Shown piece after piece: positions 16,503 through 26,589 of a stretch of DNA of 32,684 bases. Where the stretch lies: positions 1-32,684 of the forward strand of contig NZ_JACJDV010000040.1 in the NCBI RefSeq assembly GCF_014163735.1. Reading direction: 5' to 3'. Made by a program: the position numbers and the translations under genes. Within the stretch, counting starts at the first letter, position 1; every line of letters begins with the position of its first letter. The notes under the pieces are model-generated. The model ran no database searches. It had not been told where the DNA came from and saw only the letters and a program-made list of their open reading frames with translations. Source of the DNA: Shewanella sp. SR44-3. Lineage in GTDB: Bacteria > Pseudomonadota > Gammaproteobacteria > Enterobacterales > Shewanellaceae.

Positions 16503-17360
16503 TTGCTAAAACAACGAATAATAACAGCACTGTGGTTAATTCCTTTGGTTTTGGGCGCTATTTTTTTACTGCCCGCAACTTATTTTTCATGGGTACTGGT
16601 TGTAGTGTTTATGATTGCAGCCAAAGAGTGGGGCGCTTTTATTGACCCCAGTTGTAATGTTACCCAATGGTCATTTACCACGACTCTTAGCCTATTAGTC
16701 ATTGCGTTAAATTTTTTAGTTCCCGTAGAGCAAGTGTGGCTTCAAGGCCAATTACATCCTATCTATGTGGCAATTATTTCTATCGGTTTACTCTGGTGGT
16801 TACTGAGTACAGTTTTGATTTTTTCTTATCCCAAAAGCGCTCAGTTTTGGAAAGAAAGTCATATGCTTAAGTCCATGTTTGGTCAACTGACGTTAATCCC
16901 TTGTTTTGCCTCACTTATCGCACTTAAATCCTTAAGCGGCCCGCTGGATCCTTATTTCGGAGGCTGGTTAGTATTTTTGGTGATGTTAGTGGTGTGGGCA
17001 ACAGATAGCGGCGCCTATTTCGCAGGGCGTGCTTTTGGTAAACATAAGTTAATGCCTAATGTAAGCCCAGCTAAAACCTTAGAAGGTTTATTTGGCGGCT
17101 TAGTGACTAGTCTAGTAGTGGTTGCGGGCGTTATGTATGTGGCTCCAGAGCAAGAACTAGGCTTATTGGTGGCAGTGACGCTTATCACTGCATTAGCTTC
17201 AGCATTCGGTGATTTATCTGAAAGTATGTTTAAACGTGTGGCCAAGATAAAAGATTCTGGCACCTTGTTGCCGGGCCACGGCGGCATTCTGGATAGAATT
17301 GACAGCTTAACTGCTGCGTTGCCGGTATTTACCTTTCTTTATATCTCTTTTTGGATGTGA
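16503..17360 (+). CDS. cdsA: Phosphatidate cytidylyltransferase (CDP-diglyceride synthase)
   Basis: CdsA makes CDP-diacylglycerol from phosphatidic acid and CTP at the inner membrane, the precursor of all phospholipids. The 285-residue protein has about eight hydrophobic segments and the family signature near its C terminus (SMFKRVAKIKDSG then PGHGGILDRID), as well as WATDSGAYFAGRAFGKHK. The start is TTG (LLKQRIITALWLIP), with AGAGGA at good distance; no ATG exists near the conserved start. It lies 3 bp before dxr, so coupling is probable. Confidence 0.97.
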   Translation: MLKQRIITALWLIPLVLGAIFLLPATYFSWVLVVVFMIAAKEWGAFIDPSCNVTQWSFTTTLSLLVIALNFLVPVEQVWLQGQLHPIYVAIISIGLLWWLLSTVLIFSYPKSAQFWKESHMLKSMFGQLTLIPCFASLIALKSLSGPLDPYFGGWLVFLVMLVVWATDSGAYFAGRAFGKHKLMPNVSPAKTLEGLFGGLVTSLVVVAGVMYVAPEQELGLLVAVTLITALASAFGDLSESMFKRVAKIKDSGTLLPGHGGILDRIDSLTAALPVFTFLYISFWM

Positions 17361-17363
17361 TCC

Positions 17364-18569
17364 ATGCCCATTGAGCGTACGCAAAATGTGGTTATCTTAG
17401 GGGCGACGGGGTCAATTGGCGCCAGCACCTTAAGTGTCATGTCAATGCACCCTCAGCGTTACAGCGTTTATGCCTTGGTGGCGAACACCAATGTGGATAA
17501 AATGCTCGCCTTGTGCCTTGTTCATCAACCTGTTATTGCACATATGGTTGACGAGAATGCGGCGATGGCGCTTAAGGCCGCTATGCCACCAAATCTTGGC
17601 ATCACTGTCACTACAGGTATTGATACGTTAATAGATTTGGTGACATCAAGCCAAACTGATACCGTAATGGCGGCAATTGTTGGCGCTGCAGGACTACTTC
17701 CTACATTTGCAGCCGTGAAAGCAGGCAAACGTGTGTTACTGGCTAACAAAGAAGCGTTAGTCATGTCCGGCGCGTTATTTATGCAAGCTCGTAGGCAATC
17801 TGGCGCTGAGCTATTACCTGTAGACAGCGAACATAATGCCATCTTCCAATGCCTTCCTGAAGCGGTGCAAACTAACTTAGGCTTTTGCTCCTTAGATGAT
17901 GCTGGCGTGTCTAGCATATTGCTCACAGGGTCTGGCGGACCTTTTTTAACGGTGCCTTTAGAACGCTTAGCGTCCATGACTCCAGCTCAAGCTTGTAAGC
18001 ATCCTAATTGGTCTATGGGGCCCAAAATTTCTGTAGATTCAGCCACCATGATGAATAAAGGCCTTGAGTTTATTGAAGCACGGTGGTTATTTAATCCCCG
18101 TGCCGAACAGCTTAAAGTCGTGGTTCATCCTCAAAGTGTTATTCACTCTATGGTGCAATATCGGGATGGTTCAGTGTTGGCGCAGATGGGTAATCCTGAT
18201 ATGCGCACGCCTATTGCACATTGCATGTCTTACCCCAACCGCATCGAGTCAGGAGTGGAGGCACTGGATTTTTTCAAGCTGGGTGATTTAAGTTTTTGTG
18301 AAGCCGCTACCGCGCGTTTCCCGTGCTTGCATTTAGCCATTCAAGCCTGTGCACAGGGGCAAGAGGCTACGACTGTATTAAATGCTGCCAATGAAGTCGC
18401 AGTCGAAGCATTTCTTGCCGGTCAAATTGGATTTACTCAAATTGCTGCTATTAATGACAGCTGTTTGACACAAGTGCCCCAAAGTAGTTTGAACTCAATT
18501 GATGATATTTTACAGTTAGACAGTTTAACTCGTCAGCACGCCTGGCAAGCTGTTAAACGTATACGTTAG
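17364..18569 (+). CDS. dxr: 1-deoxy-D-xylulose 5-phosphate reductoisomerase
   Basis: Dxr converts DXP to 2-C-methyl-D-erythritol 4-phosphate with NADPH, the committed step of the MEP isoprenoid pathway and the fosmidomycin target. The 401-residue protein has the NADPH loop ILGATGSIG at the N terminus, [13 protein letters not shown], metal ligands Asp154 and Glu156 in [11 protein letters not shown] and Glu235 in [11 protein letters not shown], and the SGSGGPF-type loop as TGSGGPF. Length is close to the E. coli enzyme (398). It feeds isopentenyl precursors to the UppS pathway encoded two genes upstream. Confidence 0.98.
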   Translation: MPIERTQNVVILGATGSIGASTLSVMSMHPQRYSVYALVANTNVDKMLALCLVHQPVIAHMVDENAAMALKAAMPPNLGITVTTGIDTLIDLVTSSQTDTVMAAIVGAAGLLPTFAAVKAGKRVLLANKEALVMSGALFMQARRQSGAELLPVDSEHNAIFQCLPEAVQTNLGFCSLDDAGVSSILLTGSGGPFLTVPLERLASMTPAQACKHPNWSMGPKISVDSATMMNKGLEFIEARWLFNPRAEQLKVVVHPQSVIHSMVQYRDGSVLAQMGNPDMRTPIAHCMSYPNRIESGVEALDFFKLGDLSFCEAATARFPCLHLAIQACAQGQEATTVLNAANEVAVEAFLAGQIGFTQIAAINDSCLTQVPQSSLNSIDDILQLDSLTRQHAWQAVKRIR

Positions 18570-18582
18570 TAAAAGGAGCAAC

Positions 18583-19953
18583 ATGTTCGATTTTTTGTGG
18601 AACCTAGGCTCGTTTATTGTTGCCCTTGGGATATTGATCACCGCCCACGAATACGGTCACTTTTGGGTAGCCCGCCGCTGCGGTGTTAAAGTCGAACGCT
18701 TTTCAATTGGTTTTGGCAAAGCAATTTGGCGTAAAGTAGGCTTAGATGGCACTGAATACGTGATCGCCATGATCCCTCTTGGCGGTTACGTGAAAATGCT
18801 CGATGAGCGGGTAGACACGGTTCCAGAATCCCTCAAGTCCCAAGCGTTTAATCGCAAAACCGTTTGGCAACGCATTGCCATAGTTGCAGCGGGTCCTCTT
18901 GCTAATTTTTTGTTTGCTATCATTGCCTTGTACATTATGTACATCATTGGTGTACCTTCGGTCAAACCCATAATTGACACCACGCTTACTGATACGCCTG
19001 CGGCACAAATTCAGCTCAATGAACACAGCGAAATTATCTCAATTTCAGGTCAAAGAGTGCGTAATTGGGATGAGGTTAACCTCGCGTTAATCGGTCATAT
19101 TGGCGATGATGAAATTGATATTGAACTTGCGCCTTTATCTAGACTCGAAGGAATGGACACAGGTTCAAAGCATTACCAGCTCGATACTCGACATTGGCAA
19201 TTTGATCCAGAAAAACAATCACCAATAACAGCATTAGGCTTGGGGATATTTAGACCTAAGATATTACCAGAACTTGCCATTGTTGCAGAAGCTAGTGCGG
19301 CTGAGCGAGCTGGGCTACTTAAAGGTGACGTCTTAGTGGCGATTAATGGTAATGCTTTTGTTGATTGGGCAAGTTTTGTTAAGTTAGTGCAAGCGTCTGC
19401 AGGGCAGCATTTAGTGCTAACGCTTAAGCGCGGCATGCAGACCTTGGATGTGGATTTGGTACCAGACACTCAAATCGACAAAGAAGGCAATAATATCGGC
19501 GTGTTAGGTGTTAGCCCTACTCAAACTCAATGGCCGGAAAATATGCGTATTTCTTTGGAATATGGCATAGTGGACTCCATTTTTGCCGCAGCTGATAAAA
19601 CGTGGCAGCTGATCATCGTGAGTTTCAAGATGATTGGTAAACTTTTTACCGGCGATGTGTCGGTGAAAAACCTAAGTGGACCTATATCCATAGCGCAAGG
19701 TGCTGGTGCTAGCGCGAATTATGGATTAGTGTACTTTCTTGGGTTTATCGCACTCATCAGTGTCAACTTAGGCATTATTAATCTTTTGCCTTTGCCTGTG
19801 CTCGATGGGGGACATTTGCTGTATTACTTTATTGAAGTGATTACGGGTAGGCCTGTGCCTGAAAAAGCACAGGAAATAGGATTCAGAATTGGCGCAGCCT
19901 TGCTGTTGATGTTGATGAGTATTGCACTCTTCAATGATTTCGCCCGACTCTGA
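18583..19953 (+). CDS. rseP: Site-2 zinc protease RseP
   Basis: RseP is an inner-membrane intramembrane protease that cuts RseA after DegS and so releases sigma E; it also clears signal peptides. The 456-residue protein has HEYGH at residues 22-26 in the first membrane segment (zinc ligands and catalytic Glu23), two tandem PDZ domains in the periplasm (around 115-190 and 220-305), and the second zinc motif with Asp408 in PLPVLDGGHLLYY. A strong AAAGGAG precedes the ATG. It is placed directly before bamA, whose folding products sigma E monitors. Confidence 0.97.
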   Translation: MFDFLWNLGSFIVALGILITAHEYGHFWVARRCGVKVERFSIGFGKAIWRKVGLDGTEYVIAMIPLGGYVKMLDERVDTVPESLKSQAFNRKTVWQRIAIVAAGPLANFLFAIIALYIMYIIGVPSVKPIIDTTLTDTPAAQIQLNEHSEIISISGQRVRNWDEVNLALIGHIGDDEIDIELAPLSRLEGMDTGSKHYQLDTRHWQFDPEKQSPITALGLGIFRPKILPELAIVAEASAAERAGLLKGDVLVAINGNAFVDWASFVKLVQASAGQHLVLTLKRGMQTLDVDLVPDTQIDKEGNNIGVLGVSPTQTQWPENMRISLEYGIVDSIFAAADKTWQLIIVSFKMIGKLFTGDVSVKNLSGPISIAQGAGASANYGLVYFLGFIALISVNLGIINLLPLPVLDGGHLLYYFIEVITGRPVPEKAQEIGFRIGAALLLMLMSIALFNDFARL

Positions 19954-19984
19954 GCTAGGACAATCAAATAATTAGAAGTGCTCT

Positions 19985-22468
19985 ATGAGATTGAATAAAA
20001 TTTTTGCCTCGATGATATTAGTCGGTGCGTCTTTTTCAGGGAATGGTTGGGCAGATAACTTCCAACCTTTTGAAGTCACCGACATCCAAGTAGAAGGTTT
20101 ACAGCGTGTCGCCCTTGGTGCAGCTCTTTTGAGTTTGCCAGTTAAAGTGGGTGATACTGTAGATCAAGTTAAATTACAGCAAGCTATTAAGAGTCTTTAC
20201 GGCTCAGCTAACTTTGAGCTAATTGACGTCAGCCATGAAAATGGGGTGATCTTTGTTAAAGTCAAAGAGAGACCGACGATCAGCGTGATTAGTTTTGATG
20301 GTAATAAGGACATCAAAGAAGAACAACTTCAACAAAGTTTAGATGAGTCAGGGGTCAAGATTGGTGAGTCATTAGACAGAACCATGATCACAGGTATCGA
20401 AAAAGGCCTGCAAGACTTCTATTATGGCGTAGGTAAATACGGCGCTAAAGTAGAAGCTCAAATCATCAATTTACCGCGAAACCGTATTGAGCTTAAATTT
20501 AAGTTCATCGAAGGTTTAGCTGCTGAAATTCGCCAAATTAATGTTGTGGGTAACACTGTTTTTAGTGATTCTGAGCTGATTGAAATGCTCGAACTTAAAG
20601 ATTTTGTGGCCTGGTGGGATTTATTTGGTGAGCGCCGCTATCAAAAGCAAAAACTGCAAGCTGATCTTGAAACCATTAAAACCTATTACCATAACCAAGG
20701 TTATATTCGCTTTAATGTCACCTCGACTCAAGTGGCCATGACACCGGACAGAAAAGGTTTGTACGTCACCATTAACGTTGATGAAGGTGAGAAATATCAA
20801 GTTAAAGAAGTGAACCTTACTGGCGAGCTGATGGGCCGTGAAGAACTATTAAAGGCTATTTTACCGATTAAAACCGGTGAAACCTATAACGGCGGTACAG
20901 TAACCTACACCGAAGAAATGTACAGTAAGTACCTCGGTCGTTTTGGCTATGCCTATCCTGAAGTGAAAACTTACCCTGAAATTAATGATGACACCAAAGA
21001 AGTGGTGCTTAACATTAATGTGATGCCAGGAAAACGTGTTTATGTGCGCTCGATTAACTTCACTGGTAATACAGTTACTAAAGATGAAGTCATGCGCCGT
21101 GAGTTACGTCAGATGGAAGGGGCTTGGCTGAACTCAGATCAAATCGAACATTCAAAAACTCGCCTTAACCGTTTAGGTTATTTTGAAACTGTAGATACAG
21201 AAACGATTCAAATTCCTGGCAGCGATGATTTAGTTGATGTTGAGTTTAAGGTAAAAGAGCAGCCTTCAGGCTCGTTTAATGCAGGTATTGGTTATGGCAC
21301 TGAATCTGGCATGAGTTTGCAATTTGGTGTTGAGCAAAATAACTTCTTAGGTACGGGTAATCAGGCTGGCTTTAGCGTCAATACCAACAAATACCAAAAG
21401 AGTGCTAATTTATCTTATACAGATCCATATTGGACTAAAGATGGCGTCAGTTTGGGTGGTAATTTGTATTGGAGTGAGTTCGATGCCAATGAAGCTAATC
21501 TTGAGCGTTATAAGAATAGCTCCTATGGACTAGCGCTTAACTCAGGCTTTCCAATTAATGAGTATAATCGTTTAAACGGTGGCATAGGCTATCGTCATAA
21601 CACTATTTCAGAAGTATCAGCTTACGAGCAAGCGTTGCGTTTTTATAACGTCTACCGTGAGTCCGAAAGCCCTGAATCAGATCTTAGTTTTAATAACTTT
21701 GAATTAACGGCTGGTTGGTCAAGAAGCACACTTAACCGCGGTACTTTCCCATCTGATGGGTCATCGCAACGCTTAACTGGCAAGATGACTGTCCCAGGGT
21801 CTGATTTACAGTATTTCAAGACAGATTTTGATACTAACTTCTATTTTCCATTAAACCGTAAGCAAAGCTTCGTAGTGTTGGCTCGTGCACGGGTTGGTTA
21901 TTCTAATGGCTATGGCAAGTTTAACGACAACGATCAAATTATGCCGTTCTGGGAGAATTATTACTCAGGTGGCAGCAGTTCATTACGCGGTTTTAAGTCA
22001 AACTCAGTGGGCCCAAGATCGTTTTTCTTGTATCGTGGCAGTGAGCCTTGCTCGCCAGATTCATCAAATGATGGCTGTAGCCTACCAGGAGAACCAAACA
22101 CGATTCAGGTGAGTCAAGGTCGGTCTATTGGTGGTAATGCGTTAGCCACAGCAAGTTTAGAGCTTATCGTGCCAACGCCTTTCTTGGATGATGCCTACAG
22201 TAATTCAGTTCGTACCAGTTTCTTCGTCGATGCCGGTAACGTCTGGGATACCGAGTTTGATTATGACTCTTACCGGGTCTTGCCTGCGGAGCAGTTTTCC
22301 AAGCTTGAAGATTATAGCGATCCATCACGTTTACGTGCCTCTTGGGGCATGAGCGTACAGTGGTTATCGCCTATGGGACCTATGGTGTTTAGTTTGGCGT
22401 GGCCACTTAAAGAATATGAAGATGATGATACAGAGATCTTCTCATTCAATATTGGCAAAACCTTCTAA
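19985..22468 (+). CDS. bamA: Outer-membrane protein assembly factor BamA
   Basis: BamA is the core of the BAM complex that inserts beta-barrel proteins into the outer membrane. The 827-residue precursor has a signal peptide (about 1-23, ending GWA before DNF), five POTRA domains (roughly 24-425) and a 16-strand barrel. The loop-6 motif RGF is at 668-670 in SSSLRGFKSNSVGP, and two cysteines (EPC...DGC) in the same loop match the conserved BamA loop-6 disulfide pair. The barrel ends FSFNIGKTF, with the terminal Phe of an outer-membrane sorting signal. It lies between rseP and skp. Confidence 0.98.
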   Translation: MRLNKIFASMILVGASFSGNGWADNFQPFEVTDIQVEGLQRVALGAALLSLPVKVGDTVDQVKLQQAIKSLYGSANFELIDVSHENGVIFVKVKERPTISVISFDGNKDIKEEQLQQSLDESGVKIGESLDRTMITGIEKGLQDFYYGVGKYGAKVEAQIINLPRNRIELKFKFIEGLAAEIRQINVVGNTVFSDSELIEMLELKDFVAWWDLFGERRYQKQKLQADLETIKTYYHNQGYIRFNVTSTQVAMTPDRKGLYVTINVDEGEKYQVKEVNLTGELMGREELLKAILPIKTGETYNGGTVTYTEEMYSKYLGRFGYAYPEVKTYPEINDDTKEVVLNINVMPGKRVYVRSINFTGNTVTKDEVMRRELRQMEGAWLNSDQIEHSKTRLNRLGYFETVDTETIQIPGSDDLVDVEFKVKEQPSGSFNAGIGYGTESGMSLQFGVEQNNFLGTGNQAGFSVNTNKYQKSANLSYTDPYWTKDGVSLGGNLYWSEFDANEANLERYKNSSYGLALNSGFPINEYNRLNGGIGYRHNTISEVSAYEQALRFYNVYRESESPESDLSFNNFELTAGWSRSTLNRGTFPSDGSSQRLTGKMTVPGSDLQYFKTDFDTNFYFPLNRKQSFVVLARARVGYSNGYGKFNDNDQIMPFWENYYSGGSSSLRGFKSNSVGPRSFFLYRGSEPCSPDSSNDGCSLPGEPNTIQVSQGRSIGGNALATASLELIVPTPFLDDAYSNSVRTSFFVDAGNVWDTEFDYDSYRVLPAEQFSKLEDYSDPSRLRASWGMSVQWLSPMGPMVFSLAWPLKEYEDDDTEIFSFNIGKTF

Positions 22469-22525
22469 AACCAATACACTCAGCAAGTTTTGAAAACATA
22501 AATATATTTTAACAAGGAGTTTACT

Positions 22526-23032
22526 TTGAAAAAGATGGTTAATCGTGCATTAGTGACATTAAGCTTCCTCGCCGCGCCTATGATGGCCAATGCGCAGTCA
22601 TTTGCAGTTGTCGATATGGGCGAAGTATTTGAGCAGTTACCACAGCGTGAACAAATTTCTAAATCATTAAAATCTGAATTCGGCGATCGTGTTGCTGATG
22701 TACAGAAGATGCAAGAAGAAATGCGCTCTATGATTGAAAAACAGCAACGTGATGGTGCTTTGATGAACGACACTCAGAAAACTGAGCTCGTTCGTAAAAT
22801 GGAGTCACTGAAGTCTGAATTTCAGTTAAAGGGTAAAGCACTTGATGAAGATATGCGTCGTCGTCAAGGCGAAGAGCAAAACAAGCTACTTGTTTTAGTT
22901 CAAAAAGCCATTAATACCATAGCTGAAAAAGAAAAATATGACATGGTGTTCCAACGTGGTGCTGTTATTTATGTTAAGCCAAGTGCTGATATCAGTGGCA
23001 AAGTGGTTGAAGCCTTAAGCAAAGGCAAGTAA
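22526..23032 (+). CDS. skp: Periplasmic chaperone Skp (OmpH)
   Basis: Skp is a trimeric, tentacle-shaped periplasmic chaperone that carries unfolded outer-membrane proteins to BamA. The 168-residue precursor has a signal peptide (NRALVTLSFLAAPMMANAQS), then FAVVDMGEVFEQLPQRE and a long charged helical hairpin (about 45-125). TTG at 22526 is the best start: AAGGAG lies six bases upstream, whereas the first ATG at 22535 is too far from it. The TTG start also supplies the two lysines of the signal-peptide N region. It follows bamA by 57 bp and precedes lpxD by 3 bp. Confidence 0.94.
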   Translation: MKKMVNRALVTLSFLAAPMMANAQSFAVVDMGEVFEQLPQREQISKSLKSEFGDRVADVQKMQEEMRSMIEKQQRDGALMNDTQKTELVRKMESLKSEFQLKGKALDEDMRRRQGEEQNKLLVLVQKAINTIAEKEKYDMVFQRGAVIYVKPSADISGKVVEALSKGK

Positions 23033-23035
23033 TCA

Positions 23036-24058
23036 ATGAAAATGACTTTAAAAGAACTTGGTGAAATGCTTGATGCTCGTTTGCAAGGTGATGAGCAGCT
23101 GCTTATCCGCAGCGTTGGCACCTTAGAATCAGCCCAAGCAGACCAACTTTCTTTTTTAGCCAATAGTAAATACCGTTCCCAGCTTGAGAGCACTCAAGCT
23201 GGGGCAGTATTGCTTAGCGAGAAAGAAGCAAAAGATTTTCAAGGCAATGCGCTTATTGTCAAAGACCCTTATGTGGCCTTTGCTCGCGTTGCTCAGCGTT
23301 TAGATACCACCCCAAAAGCGGCGACAGGCATTCACGCTTCGGCGCAAATCGACGCCACCGCGCAACTCGGCCAAGGCGTAGCCATAGGTGCTAATGCAGT
23401 GATTGGTGCAGGGGTTATTGTTGGCGAACATTGCCAAATTGGTCCAGGCTGCGTCATAGGCGAGCACAGCATTTTAGGCTCAAATACACGGCTGTGGGCT
23501 AATGTGACCCTGTATCATGATGTCCATTTAGGACAAAATTGCATTATTCATTCTGGTGCGGTTATTGGCTCTGACGGTTTTGGCTATGCTAATGATCGCG
23601 GTACTTGGGTTAAAATTCCGCAAACAGGTGGCGTGCGCATTGGTGACAATGTTGAAATTGGCGCCAATACGGCAGTTGATCGCGGCGCATTAGGCCACAC
23701 AGAAATTGGTGATGGGGTTATCTTAGATAACCAAGTTCAAATTGCCCATAATGCCATCATAGGCAAGCATACCGCCATAGCAGGCGGTAGTATTATTGCT
23801 GGCAGCACTAAGCTAGGACAATATTGTATCGTCGGTGGTAATAGTGCGATAGCAGGCCATCTGACTATAGCCGATGGGGTTCATGTCAGTGGCGGCACTA
23901 ACGTGACCAGTGAAATTCGCGCGCCTGGTACTTATTCTTCATCCACAGTGGCGATGGAAAATAAGCTGTGGCGCCGCAATACGGTGAGATTCCGTCAACT
24001 CGATGATTTATTCAGTCGAGTGAAAGTGCTTGAAAAACAGCAGAATAAAGAAGATTAA
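23036..24058 (+). CDS. lpxD: UDP-3-O-acylglucosamine N-acyltransferase
   Basis: LpxD adds the N-linked 3-hydroxyacyl chain to UDP-3-O-acylglucosamine, the third lipid A step. The 340-residue protein (E. coli 341) has an N-terminal uridine-binding domain (LGEMLDARLQGDEQLLIRSV), a left-handed beta-helix of hexapeptide repeats from about residue 100 to 290 (IGANAVIGAGVIVGEHCQIG is an example), catalytic His238 in QIAHNAIIG, and a C-terminal helix. A second in-frame ATG lies two codons in. It is tightly spaced after skp and before fabZ. Confidence 0.98.
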   Translation: MKMTLKELGEMLDARLQGDEQLLIRSVGTLESAQADQLSFLANSKYRSQLESTQAGAVLLSEKEAKDFQGNALIVKDPYVAFARVAQRLDTTPKAATGIHASAQIDATAQLGQGVAIGANAVIGAGVIVGEHCQIGPGCVIGEHSILGSNTRLWANVTLYHDVHLGQNCIIHSGAVIGSDGFGYANDRGTWVKIPQTGGVRIGDNVEIGANTAVDRGALGHTEIGDGVILDNQVQIAHNAIIGKHTAIAGGSIIAGSTKLGQYCIVGGNSAIAGHLTIADGVHVSGGTNVTSEIRAPGTYSSSTVAMENKLWRRNTVRFRQLDDLFSRVKVLEKQQNKED

Positions 24059-24085
24059 TGGCCTAGGCCTAGTTAAGGAAATAGT

Positions 24086-24547
24086 GTGTCAAATCAATTA
24101 AACACCATGGATATTAAAGAGATCCTTAAGTACTTACCCCACAGGTATCCTTTTTTACTTATTGATCGCGTGCTCGATTTTACTCGCGGCGAAAGTCTAC
24201 ACGCGATTAAAAATGTCACCATAAACGAGCCTTTCTTCCAAGGCCATTTCCCAGTTCAACCTGTGATGCCTGGTGTACTTATTTTAGAAGCAATGGCGCA
24301 AGCAACTGGGTTACTTGCCTTTAAAACCATGAGTGAAGAGCCATCGCCAAATGTGCTGTATTATTTTGCTGGCATAGATAAGGCCAGATTCAAGCGGGTA
24401 GTTGAGCCAGGGGATCAGATCCATTTCCATGTAAAAATGATTAAAGAGCGCCGCGGGATTGGCGTATTTGTAGGAGAGGCATATGTCGATGGCGAACTAG
24501 CGTGTTCTGCTGAAATCATGTGTGCACGTAGAGAGATCAAAAAGTGA
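24086..24547 (+). CDS. fabZ: 3-hydroxyacyl-[ACP] dehydratase FabZ
   Basis: FabZ dehydrates 3-hydroxyacyl-ACP in fatty acid elongation, competing with LpxA/LpxD for the same substrate, hence its place in the lpx cluster. The 153-residue protein has the hot-dog fold motifs with His54 in [11 protein letters not shown] and Glu68 in [13 protein letters not shown]. The start is GTG at 24086, six bases after TAAGGAA; it restores the N terminus seen in E. coli, while the first ATG (24107) would lose seven residues. Its stop overlaps the lpxA start (GTGA). Confidence 0.98.
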   Translation: MSNQLNTMDIKEILKYLPHRYPFLLIDRVLDFTRGESLHAIKNVTINEPFFQGHFPVQPVMPGVLILEAMAQATGLLAFKTMSEEPSPNVLYYFAGIDKARFKRVVEPGDQIHFHVKMIKERRGIGVFVGEAYVDGELACSAEIMCARREIKK

Positions 24548-25314
24548 TTGATAAATTAGCATTCGTCCATCCCGATGCCAAAATTGGTAATAATGTCACT
24601 ATCGGTCCCTGGACTTATATTGGTGCTGGCGTCGAAATTGGCGATGATACCTGGATAAGTTCACACGTTGTGGTCAAAGGGCCAAGCGTGATAGGTAAAG
24701 GTAATAAGATTTTTCAATTCGCCTCAGTGGGTGAAGATTGCCAAGATAAAAAATACGCCGGTGAACCGACTCGTTTAGTCATGGGCGATAACAATATTAT
24801 TCGTGAGTCTGTGACTATTCACAGAGGTACAGTGCAAGATAACAGCGAAACCCGCATCGGCTCTAATAATCTGTTTATGGCGTATGTACACATTGCCCAT
24901 GATTGTGTGGTTGGCAACAATGTAATTATGGCCAATAATGCCTCTATCGCAGGCCATGTGCATGTGGGTGATTGGGTTATTTTGGGCGGCATGACAGGGG
25001 TGCACCAGTTTGTGCATATCGGTGCTCATGCTTTTGCAGCTGGTTCATCGCTTATTTTGCAAGACGTGCCGCCTTTTGTGATGGCATCTGGCCAACCTGC
25101 GATACCTCGTGGCTTAAATGCCGAAGGCTTAAAGCGACGTGGTTTTAGCAAAGAAAGCCAGTTGGCTGTGCGCCGCGCCTACAAGACCTTGTATCGACAA
25201 GGTTTAACAGTCGCAGAAGCCCTTGAAGCCTTGCAGGGCGAAGCTGAAAAAGATGAGCATGTTAAGTCGTTAGTCGATTTTGTGAGCTCGTCTTCTAGAG
25301 GCATTATTCGTTAA
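24544..25314 (+). CDS. lpxA: UDP-N-acetylglucosamine O-acyltransferase
   Basis: LpxA performs the first lipid A step, transferring a 3-hydroxyacyl group from ACP to UDP-GlcNAc. The 256-residue protein (E. coli 262) is a left-handed beta-helix of hexapeptide repeats followed by a helical C-terminal domain ([11 protein letters not shown] onward). Catalytic His119 lies in HIAHDC, and [10 protein letters not shown] and GGMTGVHQF are family blocks. The GTG start overlaps the fabZ stop by four bases, indicating coupling. The acyl chain length cannot be read safely from the sequence. Confidence 0.98.
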   Translation: MIDKLAFVHPDAKIGNNVTIGPWTYIGAGVEIGDDTWISSHVVVKGPSVIGKGNKIFQFASVGEDCQDKKYAGEPTRLVMGDNNIIRESVTIHRGTVQDNSETRIGSNNLFMAYVHIAHDCVVGNNVIMANNASIAGHVHVGDWVILGGMTGVHQFVHIGAHAFAAGSSLILQDVPPFVMASGQPAIPRGLNAEGLKRRGFSKESQLAVRRAYKTLYRQGLTVAEALEALQGEAEKDEHVKSLVDFVSSSSRGIIR

Positions 25315-25329
25315 CGATTTGATGGCAGA

Positions 25330-26499
25330 GTGAGTGATCCACAGTTTATGCGTTCTCAAACATCTCAAATTGTCTTTGCCATGGTCGCCGGAGAAATCTC
25401 CGGCGATATTTTAGGTGCAGGATTAATTAAATCGCTCCAGAAAACCCACCCTAATGCGCGTTTTATCGGCATTGGCGGACCGCGGATGCAAGCCCTAGGC
25501 TTTGAAAGCTTTTTCTCCCTTGAAGAATTGTCCGTGATGGGGATCGTTGAGGTTTTGTCACGTTTGCCTCGCCTGATCAAGGTTCGCAGCAGCTTGATTG
25601 AACAAATTATTGCTGCAAAACCTGACTGCTTCATCGGGATCGATGCCCCAGATTTTAATATCGGTCTTGAGCTTAAGCTTAAAGCCAAAGGCATAAAGAC
25701 GGTGCATTATGTCAGCCCTTCAGTCTGGGCGTGGCGCCCGAAGCGTATTTTCAAAATTGCCAAGGCCACTCATATGGTGTTGTCTTTGTTGCCGTTTGAA
25801 AAAGCTTTCTATGATAAACACCAAGTACCGTGCACTTTTGTGGGTCATACCTTGGCCGATGATATTCCCCTAGAGAGCCCTAAAAACCTTGCGCGCACGC
25901 TTTTGGGTTTAGATGCTGATGCCGAATATTTAGCCATTTTGCCAGGCTCTCGTAAAGGCGAGTTAGCCCAGTTGAGTGAGCCATTTATCAAGGCGGCAAG
26001 CTTGATTAAACAAGCCTGCCCAGACATTAAATTTGTTACGCCTTTAGTGAATAAAGCGCGCAGGCAAGAGTTTCTTGCATCGCTAGAGCAATTTGCTCCT
26101 GATCTTGAAATTGAGCTTATTGATGGCCAATCTCGAGAAGTTATGGCAGCAGCCGACGGTATTTTATTGGCCTCAGGTACTGCAACCTTGGAGGCCATGT
26201 TAGTTAAACGGCCTATGGTGGTGGCATACCGTGTGAGCCCTATCACTTATGCCATCGCTAAACGGCTGATGAGCATTAACCATTATTCATTGCCAAACTT
26301 GTTAGCAGGCACAGAATTAGTGCCTGAACTGATCCAAGAAAACTGCACGCCAGAGAAAATTGCAAGCGCTGTGGTATCTCAGTTAAATAATGATTTCAGT
26401 GCCACCCAGCAACGCTTTTTAGCGCTGCATAACCAGCTCAATTGTCATGCAAGTGACAGGGCCGCCGAAGCGGTACTTAAGCTAGTATCACTGAAATAA
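25330..26499 (+). CDS. lpxB: Lipid-A-disaccharide synthase
   Basis: LpxB condenses UDP-2,3-diacylglucosamine with lipid X to form the lipid A disaccharide; it is a membrane-associated GT-B glycosyltransferase of family GT19. The 389-residue protein has [67 protein letters not shown] and [15 protein letters not shown]. The start is GTG at 25330; the first ATG is six codons later (25348), and neither has a strong ribosome site. The gene is 15 bp after lpxA. A perfect 10-bp inverted repeat falls in the AGEISGD codons. Confidence 0.97.
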   Translation: MSDPQFMRSQTSQIVFAMVAGEISGDILGAGLIKSLQKTHPNARFIGIGGPRMQALGFESFFSLEELSVMGIVEVLSRLPRLIKVRSSLIEQIIAAKPDCFIGIDAPDFNIGLELKLKAKGIKTVHYVSPSVWAWRPKRIFKIAKATHMVLSLLPFEKAFYDKHQVPCTFVGHTLADDIPLESPKNLARTLLGLDADAEYLAILPGSRKGELAQLSEPFIKAASLIKQACPDIKFVTPLVNKARRQEFLASLEQFAPDLEIELIDGQSREVMAAADGILLASGTATLEAMLVKRPMVVAYRVSPITYAIAKRLMSINHYSLPNLLAGTELVPELIQENCTPEKIASAVVSQLNNDFSATQQRFLALHNQLNCHASDRAAEAVLKLVSLK

Positions 26500-26589
26500 C
26501 GGCGCTTATTAAGTCAGCATTGATGCGGCTTTCTACTGCATATCCATAGATTTACACTTTAGTAATCAAAGACAAGGCGTTTTCCTACG

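Noticed and set aside
17525..17977. Long open frame antisense to dxr (150 residues)
   Set aside because: It is a shadow of dxr; the sense frame has every catalytic motif and the antisense translation has no recognisable pattern or ribosome site.
18500..22530. Possible sigma E promoter for rseP, bamA or skp
   Set aside because: I looked for GAACTT with a TCTGA-like box at 15-17 bp; the only GAACTT noticed (near 19269) lacks a matching -10 element.
24061..24073. GGCCTAGGCC palindrome just before fabZ
   Set aside because: Short, in a 27-bp spacer between tightly packed genes, and explained as chance; no associated promoter or T run.
25845..26246. Antisense open frame of 133 residues in lpxB
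   Set aside because: Low-complexity shadow translation opposite a fully conserved lpxB.
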